Assembly: GCF_947501785.1 (NCBI RefSeq)
Contig: NZ_CANMXB010000001.1
Span: forward strand, 1,693,048 to 1,757,047
Direction of reading: 5' to 3'
From: an uncultured Litoreibacter sp.
Lineage (GTDB): Bacteria; Pseudomonadota; Alphaproteobacteria; Rhodobacterales; Rhodobacteraceae
DNA: 64,000 nt
This document shows, one piece after another, positions 8,346 to 17,394 of the stretch; the stretch's first letter is position 1; each line of letters starts with the position of its first letter. The notes under the pieces are model-generated. The model was not told the origin of the DNA, ran no database searches, and saw only the letters and a list, made by a program, of their open reading frames with translations. Both the position numbers and the translations under genes were made by a program.

Positions 8346-9149
8346 CTATTCGGTCACGCTGTTGATGGTCTCGGTCACGGTCTCAGACACGTCTTCGGCA
8401 ACCTCGCCAACGGCCTCGCCCACCTCCTCCGCCACGTCAGTGACGATGTCGGCCAGCGTCAGGGTCCGGTCAAACTGACCGTTTTGCAAAAACCTGACGG
8501 TCTGCCCGACAACCAGCGGGGCGTTCATCATGAATGTATGCGTCACGTTAAACACCATATGATCGGCCATGCCTTCCACACGGGTGCTGGCGACGGACAC
8601 TTTGCCGTCATCCGCCCCCGGAATGATGGTGGAATAGACAAGGTTCAACGTCTTGGTGCCCGCCAAAACGCCCAGCTCAAAGTCGACCGGCCCCAGTTGC
8701 CGCGGCACCGAGTCAGGCCCTGTGCCCAATTGCAAGCCGGCGGGGCCGTTCACCCATTCAAACGGGTCAAGATCCGCCAGCTCATCCACCAGTTCCGAGC
8801 CCTGGTTGGGCGGGGCCAGCATCACAACGCGGCCCAGCGTCGGCAGATCGTGTTCCGCCAGCCACGCCCGCACCAGGATGCCGCCCATGGAATGGGTCAC
8901 GAAATGAATGGGCGTGTTCTGGTCGCATTCCGCGATCGCCGCCGGAATAGTGGCCGCCGCCAGATCATCAATCGTGTCGCTGGTTGACGGGTAGTCGGGG
9001 TTCACGGTTTGGTAGCCGTTCGCCTCAAGGCTTTCTTCCATCACGCTCAACGAAAACGATGTGCGCGCCAACCCATGCAGCAGCACCACGCAATCCGCCA
9101 TGGCGGTGGTGGGCAGCAGTAGCAGCAAGAAGGCGATCACGTAGCGCAT
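8346..9149 (-). CDS. Secreted alpha/beta hydrolase, lipase-like
   Basis: About 267 residues. A signal peptide ([18 protein letters not shown]) is followed at once by a core strand [14 protein letters not shown]. Next come the nucleophile elbow THSMGG and a late [10 protein letters not shown] acidic region, so the fold is an extracytoplasmic triacylglycerol-lipase-like hydrolase. The last 35 or so residues are an acidic, valine-rich quasi-repeat of short V-x-E-x-V units, probably an amphipathic tail. The start at 9149 is chosen for the signal peptide; in-frame starts at 9167 and 9191 exist. Substrate unknown. Confidence 0.8.
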   Translation of the reverse strand: MRYVIAFLLLLLPTTAMADCVVLLHGLARTSFSLSVMEESLEANGYQTVNPDYPSTSDTIDDLAAATIPAAIAECDQNTPIHFVTHSMGGILVRAWLAEHDLPTLGRVVMLAPPNQGSELVDELADLDPFEWVNGPAGLQLGTGPDSVPRQLGPVDFELGVLAGTKTLNLVYSTIIPGADDGKVSVASTRVEGMADHMVFNVTHTFMMNAPLVVGQTVRFLQNGQFDRTLTLADIVTDVAEEVGEAVGEVAEDVSETVTETINSVTE

Positions 9150-9250
9150 GGAGAAGAACCTAAGCATGACAGGTAACGAAATCATCACCAAACACGATCA
9201 ACCTTACGTCACTTTTTCGCCCGTTGCCGCAGGCCATTTGCCGCGCCCTG

Positions 9251-9278
9251 TTGACATCCCCTGCCGTCGCGCCACATG
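9251..9278 (+). promoter_or_regulatory. Candidate topA promoter
   Basis: A perfect -35 TTGACA at 9251-9256 is followed after 18 bases by a weak -10 (CATGTA). It lies about 60 bases before the topA ATG. The -10 is poor, so this is a tentative call. Confidence 0.35.
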
Positions 9279-9317
9279 TATCGCCGCCAGAGCAGTCAGT
9301 TGAATCAGAGGTAATTT

Positions 9318-11909
9318 ATGCCCGTTGTTGTTGTTGAATCCCCGGCTAAGGCCAAGACTATCAACAAATATTTGGGCGATAACTACACCGTTTTGGCGTC
9401 CTACGGGCACGTGCGCGACCTGCCGCCAAAAGACGGATCGGTTGACCCCGACAACGAGTTCGAGATGCTGTGGGAGGTCGCCTCCGACAGCAAAAAGCAC
9501 GTCAAAGCCATTGCCGACGCCCTGAAAGACGACAACGAACTGATCCTCGCAACCGACCCCGACCGCGAGGGGGAGGCGATCAGCTGGCATCTTGAGGAAG
9601 CTCTGCGCAAACGCAAATCCATCAAGAAGGACACGCCGGTCAGCCGCGTGGTGTTCAACGCCATCACCAAAGCCGCGGTGACCGAGGCCATGAAGAATCC
9701 GCGCCAGGTGGATGAGCCGTTGGTGCATGCCTATCTGGCCCGCCGCGCGCTGGACTATCTGGTGGGCTTCAAGCTGTCGCCCGTCCTATGGCGCCGCCTG
9801 CCCGGCGCGAAATCTGCGGGCCGCGTGCAGTCCGTCTGCCTGCGCCTCATCGTCGAGCGCGAGATGGAGATCGAGAAATTCAACGCGCAGGAATATTGGT
9901 CCGTCAAAGCCATGCTGACCACCCCGCGCGGCAAAGAATTCGAGGCACGGCTGACCATGCTTGCGGGCGACAAGCTCGACAAATTCGATCTGGCCAACGA
10001 GACAGCCGCCGAGCTGGCCGTGCAAGCCATCAACTCCCGCGACCTGACCGTCAAATCGGTCGAGGCGAAGCCCGCCTCCCGTAACCCCTCCGCGCCGTTC
10101 ATGACGTCTACCCTGCAGCAGGAAGCCAGCCGCAAATTCGGCATGGGCGCGCGCCAGACCATGAGCGCCGCGCAAAGGCTCTACGAGGCGGGCCACATCA
10201 CCTATATGCGGACCGACGGCATCGACATGGCGCCAGAGGCCGTGCACGGCGCGCGCGACGCCATCAAGGCGAAGTTCGGCGACAATTACGTCCCCTCCAG
10301 CCCGCGCATGTACAAAAACAAAGCCAAGAACGCGCAAGAAGCACACGAATGTATCCGACCCACCGACATGATGGCCGACGCGGACAAGCTGAAGATCATG
10401 GATAAGGACCAGCACCGGCTCTACGACCTGATCTACAAACGCACCATCGCGTCGCAGATGGAAGCGGCGCGCATGGAACGCACCACCGCGATCATTGGCT
10501 CTGCCGACGATCAGGTGGAACTGCGCGCCTCCGGCCAGGTGATGCTGTTCGACGGTTTCCTGCGTGTCTACGAGGAAGGCCGCGACGACGCGGTGCTCGA
10601 TGACGACGACAAGTCCCTGCCCCAGATCAATCAGGGCGAGGACGCAAGCAAGAAGTCCGTCACGCCGGAACAGCATTTCACCCAGCCCCCGCCCCGCTAT
10701 ACCGAGGCCACGCTGGTCAAGAAGATGGAAGAGCTGGGCATCGGGCGTCCGTCCACCTATGCCTCGATCGTGACCACCATTCAGGACCGCGACTACGTCC
10801 GCAAAGAGAAGAACCGCCTGATCCCCGAGGACAAAGGCCGGTTGGTCACGGTCTTCCTGACCAATTTCTTCCGCAAATATGTGGGCTACGAATTCACCGC
10901 CAATCTGGAGGCGGAGCTGGACGACGTCTCCGCCGGGGACCGCAACTACAAAAACGTGCTCGACCGGTTCTGGCGTGACTTCGCCGTGGCCATCTCGGAA
11001 GCCATGGACCTGTCCATCACCGAGGTGCTGGAAAAAATCAACGACGCGCTTGCGCCGCATATCTTCCCGCCCAACGAGGACGGCACCGACCCGCGCCTTT
11101 GCCCGAACTGTGGCGAAGGCAGGCTTAGCATGCGCACCGCACGCGCGGGCGGGGCCTTCATCGGCTGCTCCAACTATCCAGAATGCCGCTACACCCGCGC
11201 CTTCGGCCCGCCCGGCGGGGATGAGGACACCGGCATCCCGCCAGAGGGCAAGATGCTGGGCATGGACGCGGACGACAAGATCTGGATCCACAAAGGCCGT
11301 TTCGGGCCATATGTGCAGCGCGGCGACGTCACCGAGGACAACAAGAAGCCGCCCCGCCAGTCGGTGCCCAAGGACTGGCCGGAGGAAGGCTTCGCGCTGG
11401 AAGATATCGACCTGGAACATGCGCTGAAGCTTCTGTCCCTGCCCCGCAAGATCGGCGACCACCCCGAGGACGGCGTGGCGGTCTGGGCCAATATCGGCCG
11501 GTATGGGCCTTACATCAAACACGCGGAATCCACGTCCGAGCGTGGCGGCACCAACGCCAACCTTGAGAATTTCGAGGAGGTGTTCACCGTCGGCATGAAC
11601 CGCGCGGTGGAACTGATCGCGCAGAAGATTGCGTCCCGTGGAGGTCGCGGAGCCGCCGCAAAACCGCTGAAAGAACTGGGCGACCACCCCGACAGCGGCG
11701 GCCCCGTCAGCATAATGGAGGGTCGCTATGGCCCGTATGTAAAGTGGGAAAAGGTTAACGCCACGTTACCAAAAGACATTGATCCCAATGATTTAACCAT
11801 GGATCAGGCCGTTTTGCTGATCGAAGAGAAAGCCGCCAAGGGCGGGCGCAAACGCAAAACGCCCGCGAAGAAGAAAACCACCAAGAAAAAGGCCGCCGCC
11901 AAGAAATGA
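9318..11909 (+). CDS. topA: DNA topoisomerase I (type IA)
   Basis: 863 residues; relaxes negative supercoils through a 5'-phosphotyrosine intermediate. The Toprim domain starts at the N-terminus (VVVESPAKAKTINKYLG) with DPDREGEAISWHLEEAL near 78-92. The active-site Tyr296 lies in HITYMRTDGIDM. A C4 zinc motif (CPNCGEG ... CSNYPEC) sits near 595-625. Downstream GRFGPYVQ/GRYGPYIK repeats are the RPT-type C-terminal modules usual in alphaproteobacteria. The tail is rich in lysine and alanine. Probably monocistronic. Confidence 0.97.
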   Translation: MPVVVVESPAKAKTINKYLGDNYTVLASYGHVRDLPPKDGSVDPDNEFEMLWEVASDSKKHVKAIADALKDDNELILATDPDREGEAISWHLEEALRKRKSIKKDTPVSRVVFNAITKAAVTEAMKNPRQVDEPLVHAYLARRALDYLVGFKLSPVLWRRLPGAKSAGRVQSVCLRLIVEREMEIEKFNAQEYWSVKAMLTTPRGKEFEARLTMLAGDKLDKFDLANETAAELAVQAINSRDLTVKSVEAKPASRNPSAPFMTSTLQQEASRKFGMGARQTMSAAQRLYEAGHITYMRTDGIDMAPEAVHGARDAIKAKFGDNYVPSSPRMYKNKAKNAQEAHECIRPTDMMADADKLKIMDKDQHRLYDLIYKRTIASQMEAARMERTTAIIGSADDQVELRASGQVMLFDGFLRVYEEGRDDAVLDDDDKSLPQINQGEDASKKSVTPEQHFTQPPPRYTEATLVKKMEELGIGRPSTYASIVTTIQDRDYVRKEKNRLIPEDKGRLVTVFLTNFFRKYVGYEFTANLEAELDDVSAGDRNYKNVLDRFWRDFAVAISEAMDLSITEVLEKINDALAPHIFPPNEDGTDPRLCPNCGEGRLSMRTARAGGAFIGCSNYPECRYTRAFGPPGGDEDTGIPPEGKMLGMDADDKIWIHKGRFGPYVQRGDVTEDNKKPPRQSVPKDWPEEGFALEDIDLEHALKLLSLPRKIGDHPEDGVAVWANIGRYGPYIKHAESTSERGGTNANLENFEEVFTVGMNRAVELIAQKIASRGGRGAAAKPLKELGDHPDSGGPVSIMEGRYGPYVKWEKVNATLPKDIDPNDLTMDQAVLLIEEKAAKGGRKRKTPAKKKTTKKKAAAKK

Positions 11910-12091
11910 TCAAGGCGATTGCTATCTTTTTTGGCCTCTTCTTTTGTCTGGTTGCCCTGCTCTTCTGGGTCAAAACAGCACCTGCAAACGCGGACGTCAT
12001 CGGCATCACTGTTTTACAAATACCTAAAACCCTGCCCCTGCCAGACACACCAACGCAGGGCTGCCTGACGCGCGCCCACAATAAGAGCTGA
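11906..12091 (+). CDS. Possible small membrane or secreted peptide overlapping the topA stop
   Basis: A 61-codon frame begins with an ATGA overlap of the topA stop. It encodes a hydrophobic N-terminal helix (MIKAIAIFFGLFFCLVALLFW) and a short proline-rich tail. The only ribosome-binding candidate is AAAAAGG within the topA tail, about 14 bases upstream. No family is recognised. It may be an uncharacterised small protein or chance. Confidence 0.3.
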   Translation: MIKAIAIFFGLFFCLVALLFWVKTAPANADVIGITVLQIPKTLPLPDTPTQGCLTRAHNKS

Positions 12092-12191
12092 CCAAAATAG
12101 AAATAGCGGCGCGGCACGCGCCCCAATAAGGTCATGCCCCTTGAAGACGCACGCCGAATGCCCGACATAAAGCGCAACGAGAGGGAGCTTT

Positions 12192-12770
12192 ATGCCTGAG
12201 ACCAACCAAGCGGCGCTTGATTTTCTGCTGACGCGCCGGTCGCGCCCGGCCAAGACGCTAACCACCCCCGCCCCGGACGCTGATGCGCTGATGACCCTGC
12301 TCACCGCCGCAGCGCGCACGCCGGATCACGGGAAACTGGAGCCCTGGCGCTTCATTGTGCTGCAGGATCAGGCCCTCATACGTCTGGGTGAGGCCGCCGC
12401 GACGCGCGGCAACGCGCTCGGGCTGGAGCCCGACAAGATTGACAAAATCGCCCAGATGTTTGCCAATGCACCGCTGTCAGTTGCCGTCATTGCCGCCCCC
12501 AAACCCAGTGACAAAATCCCGCAGATTGAACAGACGCTCTCCGCAGGTGCGGTCTGTCTGGCGCTGCTCAATGCCGCTTTGGCCGCCGGGTGGGGGGCCA
12601 ATTGGCTGACCGGCTGGACCGCCTTCGACCGCCCCTTCCTGACGGAGGCGCTGGGCCTCGCAGAGCATGAATTTGTCGCGGGCTTCATTCATCTGGGGAC
12701 CGAGACGTCAACCCCCCCCGACCGGCCTCGCCCCGACATCGCCGCCATCACCGATTGGGTCGCCCAATGA
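12192..12770 (+). CDS. Nitroreductase family protein
   Basis: 192 residues of the FMN-dependent nitroreductase fold, closest in layout to the short YdjA-type. It shows LLTRRSRPAKTL near the N-terminus (Arg-Arg-Ser for FMN phosphate), RTPDHGKLEPWRFIVL, an AAGWGANWLTGW segment, and GFIHLGT near the C-terminus. It would reduce nitro or quinone compounds with NAD(P)H; the physiological substrate is unknown. An ATGA overlap couples it to the EI24-domain gene. Confidence 0.9.
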   Translation: MPETNQAALDFLLTRRSRPAKTLTTPAPDADALMTLLTAAARTPDHGKLEPWRFIVLQDQALIRLGEAAATRGNALGLEPDKIDKIAQMFANAPLSVAVIAAPKPSDKIPQIEQTLSAGAVCLALLNAALAAGWGANWLTGWTAFDRPFLTEALGLAEHEFVAGFIHLGTETSTPPDRPRPDIAAITDWVAQ

Positions 12771-13456
12771 TTATCGCGGCCTACCTTAAAGCGCTGGCCC
12801 AGATCACCGATGCCCGCTTCCTGCGGGTGCTGGCGCTGGGTGTCGGGCTGACAATTGCGCTGCTCTTTGCCTTCACGGTCGCTTTTGCATGGACCGTGGG
12901 GCTTATTGTCCCCGACAGCTTCTCCCTGCCCTGGATCGGCGAAATCACATGGGTCGACAATCTCGCTTCATGGGCGGTGGTCCCCGTGATGATCTTCGCG
13001 TCGATCTTTTTGATGATCCCCGTGGCCTCCGCCTTCACCGGCATCTTCCTCGACCAGGTCGCCGACGCGGTCGAGGCCAAACACTATCCCGGCCTGCCGC
13101 CCGTCGCACATGTGCCCTTTAGCGAAAGCATTGGCGAGACGCTGAAATTTCTGGGGCTGCTGCTCTGCGTCAATATCGTGGCGTTGATCCTGGCGCTGAT
13201 CTTTGCGCCTTTTGCGCCCCTGATTTTCTGGGGCGTCAATGGGGTGATGCTGGGCCGCGAATACGCAACGCTGGTGGCCCGCCGCCGCCTGCAGCCGGAG
13301 GAGGTGCGCAGCTTTCGCAAGCGCCACTCCACAACTTTCTGGATCGCAGGCGTCTGCATGGCGATCCCGCTGACGATACCGGTGATGAACCTGGTGGTGC
13401 CGATCCTGGGCGTGGCGGGCTTCACCCACCTTTTCCACAGGCTCAATCAGGCTTAA
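12767..13456 (+). CDS. EI24 domain / CysZ-like integral membrane protein
   Basis: 229 residues with long hydrophobic segments at about 22-45, 65-95, 130-160 and 195-220. The GVNGVMLGREYATLVARRRL stretch between helices is typical of the EI24/CysZ family. CysZ imports sulfate in enterobacteria, but many alphaproteobacterial members are uncharacterised, so transport is inferred only from family. The start at 12767 overlaps the nitroreductase stop. It converges on DUF1467. Confidence 0.8.
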   Translation: MIIAAYLKALAQITDARFLRVLALGVGLTIALLFAFTVAFAWTVGLIVPDSFSLPWIGEITWVDNLASWAVVPVMIFASIFLMIPVASAFTGIFLDQVADAVEAKHYPGLPPVAHVPFSESIGETLKFLGLLLCVNIVALILALIFAPFAPLIFWGVNGVMLGREYATLVARRRLQPEEVRSFRKRHSTTFWIAGVCMAIPLTIPVMNLVVPILGVAGFTHLFHRLNQA

Positions 13457-13465
13457 CGCTTTGGC

Positions 13466-13741
13466 CTAGCTATCTGGCCCAAACCGTTTGAACAGGTCGA
13501 TCTGGTCCACGGTGATCAACTGGTAGTTGATCACCAGGATCACCGGCACCGCGATCAGAATGGCCACGATGGTGGTAATCTTGAACTTGCGGCGCATTAC
13601 GTAGCCCGACGGTGCGGATGCAGGTGTGCCGGCCTCCACCTTGCCCGTATCGCCCTGCGACTTCGCGCCCAGCGGCAGCACCACGAACAGGGTCATGAAC
13701 CAGATCACCGCGAAAACAACGCCCATAGAGGTGATGGCCAT
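13466..13741 (-). CDS. DUF1467 family membrane protein
   Basis: 91 residues with two transmembrane helices (VVFAVIWFMTLFVVLPLG and TTIVAILIAVPVILVINYQLI) and the family hallmark segment SGYVMRRKFKITT between them. It is conserved in alphaproteobacteria and typically found beside methylmalonyl-CoA epimerase; function unknown. The ATG shares one base with the mce stop (TAATG), so translation is coupled. Confidence 0.9.
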   Translation of the reverse strand: MAITSMGVVFAVIWFMTLFVVLPLGAKSQGDTGKVEAGTPASAPSGYVMRRKFKITTIVAILIAVPVILVINYQLITVDQIDLFKRFGPDS

Positions 13742-14145
13742 TACGCTTGCTCCAGCTCAACCAATGTGCCGGTGAAATCCTTGGGGTGCAAAAACAGCAC
13801 CGGCTTGCCATGGGCGCCGATCTTCGGCTCGCCCGAGCCCAGCACCCGCGCGCCGCTGTCTTTCAACTGATCGCGCGCCGCCAGAATGTCGTCCACCTCG
13901 TAGCAGATATGGTGGATGCCGCCGGATGGGTTCTTTTCCAGAAAACCGTTGATCGGGCTGTCCTCGCCCAGCGGGTGCAGCAGCTCGATCTTGGTGTTGG
14001 GCAGTTCGATGAAAATCACGGTCACGCCGTGGTCCGGCTCGGGCTGCGGGTCGCCCACATTGGCGCCCAAAGTGTTGCGGTATTGGTTGGCGGCGGCGTC
14101 AAGGTCCGGCACGGCAATGGCCACGTGGTTGAGGCGTCCAATCAT
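13741..14145 (-). CDS. mce: Methylmalonyl-CoA epimerase
   Basis: 134 residues, vicinal-oxygen-chelate fold with two beta-alpha modules. RLNHVAIAVPDLDAAANQYR carries the first metal-binding His; IELLHPLGEDSPINGFLEKN, GGIHHICYEVDD and a C-terminal TLVELEQ match the epimerase consensus. It interconverts (S)- and (R)-methylmalonyl-CoA in propionate catabolism. It is first of the mce-DUF1467 pair. Confidence 0.95.
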   Translation of the reverse strand: MIGRLNHVAIAVPDLDAAANQYRNTLGANVGDPQPEPDHGVTVIFIELPNTKIELLHPLGEDSPINGFLEKNPSGGIHHICYEVDDILAARDQLKDSGARVLGSGEPKIGAHGKPVLFLHPKDFTGTLVELEQA

Positions 14146-14341
14146 GTTCTGTCGTCCTGTTAGATGGTGCGTTGCGCCCTTATGCGACGCCGCGCGGCGC
14201 TTGCAAAGGGGATGCGGTGCCGCAGGGCGGACCCGCTGGCGGCACCGGCGATTGGGGCGGCATTTACGATCTATTAGGCAAGATAAGGCAATGCTGATGC
14301 CCGGAAGGCGACTCGCCCCGCCGTTTTTAGGAGAAGCTGCT

Positions 14342-15064
14342 ATGCCCGAAGACCTTGGATACCTGTCAATGAACGTTCACCCGACCGCGATGCGCCCCCT
14401 CCTGGGGTTAACGGTGCTGGTCGTGGAAGACAGCCGGTTCGCGTCCGAGGCCGTCAGGCTCCTTTGCATCCGCTCCGGCGCGCGGATCCGGCGCGCCGAC
14501 AGCCTGACCGCGGCGCATCGCCACTTGCAGCTCTATCGCCCGTCGGTGGTCATCGCCGATATTGGGCTGCCCGACGGGTCGGGCATTGATCTGATCGCCG
14601 ATCTGGCCAAAGCGTCGAAGGATGACCGCCCCGTGATCATCGCCACCACCGGCGCAGATGGCGAAGATCAACAGGCCCGCGCGTTGGAGGCAGGCGCGGA
14701 CGGGTTCCTGCCCAAGCCGATCGACACGGTCAGCGCGTTCCAGCAGGCCATTTTGGAGCACCTGCCCAAAGACATGCGCCCGACCGGCCCCCGCCTGCTC
14801 AGTGACGAGGTGATCCAACCCGACACGCTGTCGCTGCGCGAGGACCTGTCGCATCTCGACGAGCTACTGAAGTCGGAGCCGGAGTCGCTGGGCTATGTCG
14901 CGCCTTTCTTGCAAGGCCTCGCCCGGCTCGCCGGGGATCAGGCGCTGAAAACCGCGTCCGACAAACTGTCAGATGCCTTTTCCAAAGGCGCCGATCTGAA
15001 AAAGCCCGTGGCCAAAATCCGCGATCTGATCCGCGAACGGCTGGCAGTCAAGGAACCGGTCTAG
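14342..15064 (+). CDS. Response regulator with N-terminal receiver domain and no DNA-binding output
   Basis: 240 residues. The receiver domain occupies about 21-145, with Glu29-Asp30, phospho-acceptor Asp73 (VIADIGLPDGSG), Thr103 (ATTGA) and Lys125 (FLPKP). The remaining 95 residues are helical and acidic, with no recognisable helix-turn-helix or enzyme motif. It could act in a phosphorelay or by protein contact. TAGGAG lies about 8 bases before the ATG. No histidine kinase is adjacent, so the partner is unknown. Confidence 0.88.
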   Translation: MPEDLGYLSMNVHPTAMRPLLGLTVLVVEDSRFASEAVRLLCIRSGARIRRADSLTAAHRHLQLYRPSVVIADIGLPDGSGIDLIADLAKASKDDRPVIIATTGADGEDQQARALEAGADGFLPKPIDTVSAFQQAILEHLPKDMRPTGPRLLSDEVIQPDTLSLREDLSHLDELLKSEPESLGYVAPFLQGLARLAGDQALKTASDKLSDAFSKGADLKKPVAKIRDLIRERLAVKEPV

Positions 15065-15067
15065 CCC

Positions 15068-15781
15068 TTACAACATGGGGTCATCGGCCACCCGCACCAG
15101 CCGGGTCAGCGATGCGAGGCTTTCGATCTGGCGGCCCTGCGGGTCAAAATTCGACGGGTCAAACCAGGCGCGGTAGGCTTCGCGCAGCGCAGGCCACTCG
15201 GTGTCGATGCAGGCGAACCACGCCGTGTCGCGGTTGCGCCCCTTGTATACGGTCGCCTGCCGGAACACCCCTTCATAACTGAACCCAAACCGCTGCGCCG
15301 CGCGGCGCGACGCCACGTTCAGCGCGTCACACTTCCATTCAAACCGACGGTAGCCCGCCTCGAACGCCCATTCCATCATCAGATAAATGGCCTCCGTCGC
15401 CCCGGCTGTGCGCTGCAGTTCGCGCGCAAAATTGATATGACCCACCTCGATGCTGCCCGCCTCAGGCGTGATGCGCAAATAGCTGGCCACGCCGCCGCAA
15501 TGCCCGGTGGACAGGTCGCGCACGGCCCAGAAATACGGGTCATCCCCGGCGGTGATGTCGCGCACCCAGCGGTGGAAACTGGCGGCGGATGTAAACGGCC
15601 CGTAGGCCATGTAATCCCAAATCGCGTCATCGGCAGAGTTGGCGCGGTGCAAATCCGCGGCATGGGTGTCGGCCTGAAGCGGCTCAAGGCTCACAAGCCG
15701 TCCTTTGAGCGGCCCGCCACCCGGCCGCGGAGGCGCCTTCCAATCGGGCAAAGCCGCCCCGAAACTTTTGTCCATCGTCAT
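15068..15781 (-). CDS. GNAT family N-acetyltransferase (RimJ/RimL-like)
   Basis: 237 residues. The core runs GRLVSLEPLQADTHAADLHR, then GVASYLRITPEAGSIEVGHINF (motif A strands). YRRFEWKCDALNVASRRAAQRFGFSYEGVFRQ follows, the acetyl-CoA and substrate end of RimJ/RimL-type acetyltransferases. It acetylates an unknown amine, possibly a protein N-terminus or small molecule. ATG 15781 has GAGG upstream; an ATG at 15796 is also in frame. Confidence 0.87.
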   Translation of the reverse strand: MTMDKSFGAALPDWKAPPRPGGGPLKGRLVSLEPLQADTHAADLHRANSADDAIWDYMAYGPFTSAASFHRWVRDITAGDDPYFWAVRDLSTGHCGGVASYLRITPEAGSIEVGHINFARELQRTAGATEAIYLMMEWAFEAGYRRFEWKCDALNVASRRAAQRFGFSYEGVFRQATVYKGRNRDTAWFACIDTEWPALREAYRAWFDPSNFDPQGRQIESLASLTRLVRVADDPML

Positions 15782-15962
15782 GTGCGCCCGCCTCAAAATC
15801 CATGACTACACGCCATGATTGTTTCAATTGCATCTAAAATGGGCCTGAAATCACCCATAGTCGAGCGCGAAAACGGCACATTCCTGCCTTCTTTCGTGGC
15901 CATAAGTACCCCATGGGCGGCGACGAAACGCCCATTGTGAACGCAAGATGCGGAGAGTGAAG

Positions 15963-16151
15963 ATGAAAAATGCAGTACTGACGTTCCTGGCGAACGAAGA
16001 CGGGGCATCCGTGGTTGACATGACCATGTTGATGGCTGCGCTTTGCGGATTGGCCCTGGCGATTACCGCGCAGGTGTCCAACGGTGCAGAAGATGCATCT
16101 GCCGATTTGAGCGACGCGGTTACCGCAGTGGGCGTTGGCCCCGCCTGGTAA
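15963..16151 (+). CDS. Small Flp-type pilin-like membrane peptide
   Basis: 62 residues: a short basic start (MKNAVLTFLANEDGASVVD), one hydrophobic helix (MTMLMAALCGLALAITAQV) and an acidic tail. The FxxDExGAsxVD-then-helix layout resembles short Flp-like pilins widespread in Rhodobacterales. No tad/cpa assembly genes are nearby, so pilus function is inferred from shape only. GGAGAG precedes the ATG at 15963. Confidence 0.65.
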   Translation: MKNAVLTFLANEDGASVVDMTMLMAALCGLALAITAQVSNGAEDASADLSDAVTAVGVGPAW

Positions 16152-16169
16152 ACTGATCGCGCAAGCGAT

Positions 16170-17390
16170 TTACGACAGAACTCCCGGATCGCGGCCCAGC
16201 TGCAAGCCCGGGAATACGGCTGTCTGCAGGGTGGCGGCGCTTATGCCGAACAGCCCTTGCATCATCCACGCGGGATAAGCCCGCACATCTGCCGTGGGCA
16301 TCAGGTCACGGCGGGCATAAAGATCGGCCTCGGCAAGCCCCGGCCACTCCCCGAAAACTCTTCCACCCCGAATAGCGCCACCGGCCATCACCAGCGCGCC
16401 ACCAGTGCCATGATCGGTGCCCAATGTCCCGTTTTCTCGTGCCGTGCGGCCAAATTCGGTGACGGCGACGACGGCCGTGCGGTCCCAATTTGCGCCAAGC
16501 TCCGACTTCAACGTCAAAATTGCGCTTTGCAACTTGCCCAGCGCCCGCGCCATGCCCGCGCGCTGCCGGCCATGCGTGTCCCAGCCCGATAGGGAAAACG
16601 CCGCGATCCGCGAATTTTCGTTCAACCGAGTGGCGGCGAACCGTGCCAGAACGTCGGCCTCACCGGCTTGCGAGGAGGTTTTCAGCTGCTCGCGCAGCAC
16701 TTTCGCGGACACCCCGAAACTGTCTGCACTGGCCACGCCAAGGCTCTCGGCAATGGCTATCGCCTCTTGGCCGGCAGCCCGAAACAGTGGGTCGTCATGA
16801 TACACCTCATCCAGCAGCAGACGCGCCTGCGGGGACATATCCAGCCGCCCATCCGGCGACCAGCTTGAAACAGCGGCGCGACCTGATAGCAGCTTCATCT
16901 CTTCGCGCCCCACGGCAAATGCGGTCTCGGATGTCACGCCGGGCATGGCCTGCAACAACCGGTTCAGCCAGCCATCCCGGACCGCCCCCACATCCGCGCC
17001 GGTGCCTGCTTCCAGCAGGTCCTGGCCGTCAAAATGGCTGCGTTTGTCGCGGTAGGGCGTTGAAACCGCTTGTGCAAATCCCAGCTCGCCCTTGCGCCAC
17101 AAGGGCATCAGATCCGACAAGGCCGGGTTCAACGCATAAAACCCGTCCAGATCCAGCCCGTCATCCGCGATGCCATGCGCCAGGGTGGGGCGATAAGTCT
17201 CCAAAAGTGGGTCGCCATAGGGCCGGATCACGTCCAGCCCGTCCATGGCACCGCGCAAGATGATCACGACCAGCCGGTTTTCGCCGCCGGTCGCCGCAAA
17301 GGTCACAGGCGTCAGCAAAGGGCTGGCCGCCAGCGAGCAGCCCAGCGCGCCGCCCTTCAGCAGGAACCCGCGTCTGTTGAGATCGGTCAT
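16170..17390 (-). CDS. DUF1501 domain-containing protein (Tat-exported)
   Basis: 406 residues starting MTDLNRRGFLLKGGALG, a twin-arginine type signal (NRRGFL) followed by a hydrophobic stretch. The body has VVIILRGAMDGLDVIRPYGD, FSLSGWDTHGRQ, VTEFGRTARENGTLGTDHG and GGALVMAGGAIRGGRV, the metal-site pattern of DUF1501, related to sulfatases and alkaline phosphatases. Substrate unknown. It lies 4 bases after the DUF1800 gene, with which such proteins are nearly always paired. Confidence 0.92.
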   Translation of the reverse strand: MTDLNRRGFLLKGGALGCSLAASPLLTPVTFAATGGENRLVVIILRGAMDGLDVIRPYGDPLLETYRPTLAHGIADDGLDLDGFYALNPALSDLMPLWRKGELGFAQAVSTPYRDKRSHFDGQDLLEAGTGADVGAVRDGWLNRLLQAMPGVTSETAFAVGREEMKLLSGRAAVSSWSPDGRLDMSPQARLLLDEVYHDDPLFRAAGQEAIAIAESLGVASADSFGVSAKVLREQLKTSSQAGEADVLARFAATRLNENSRIAAFSLSGWDTHGRQRAGMARALGKLQSAILTLKSELGANWDRTAVVAVTEFGRTARENGTLGTDHGTGGALVMAGGAIRGGRVFGEWPGLAEADLYARRDLMPTADVRAYPAWMMQGLFGISAATLQTAVFPGLQLGRDPGVLS

Positions 17391-17394
17391 GGCG

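Noticed and set aside
9786-11687. 633-codon reverse-strand frame inside topA
   Set aside because: It is fully antisense to a clear topoisomerase gene; composition (His/Val/Gly-rich) is that of a shadow frame.
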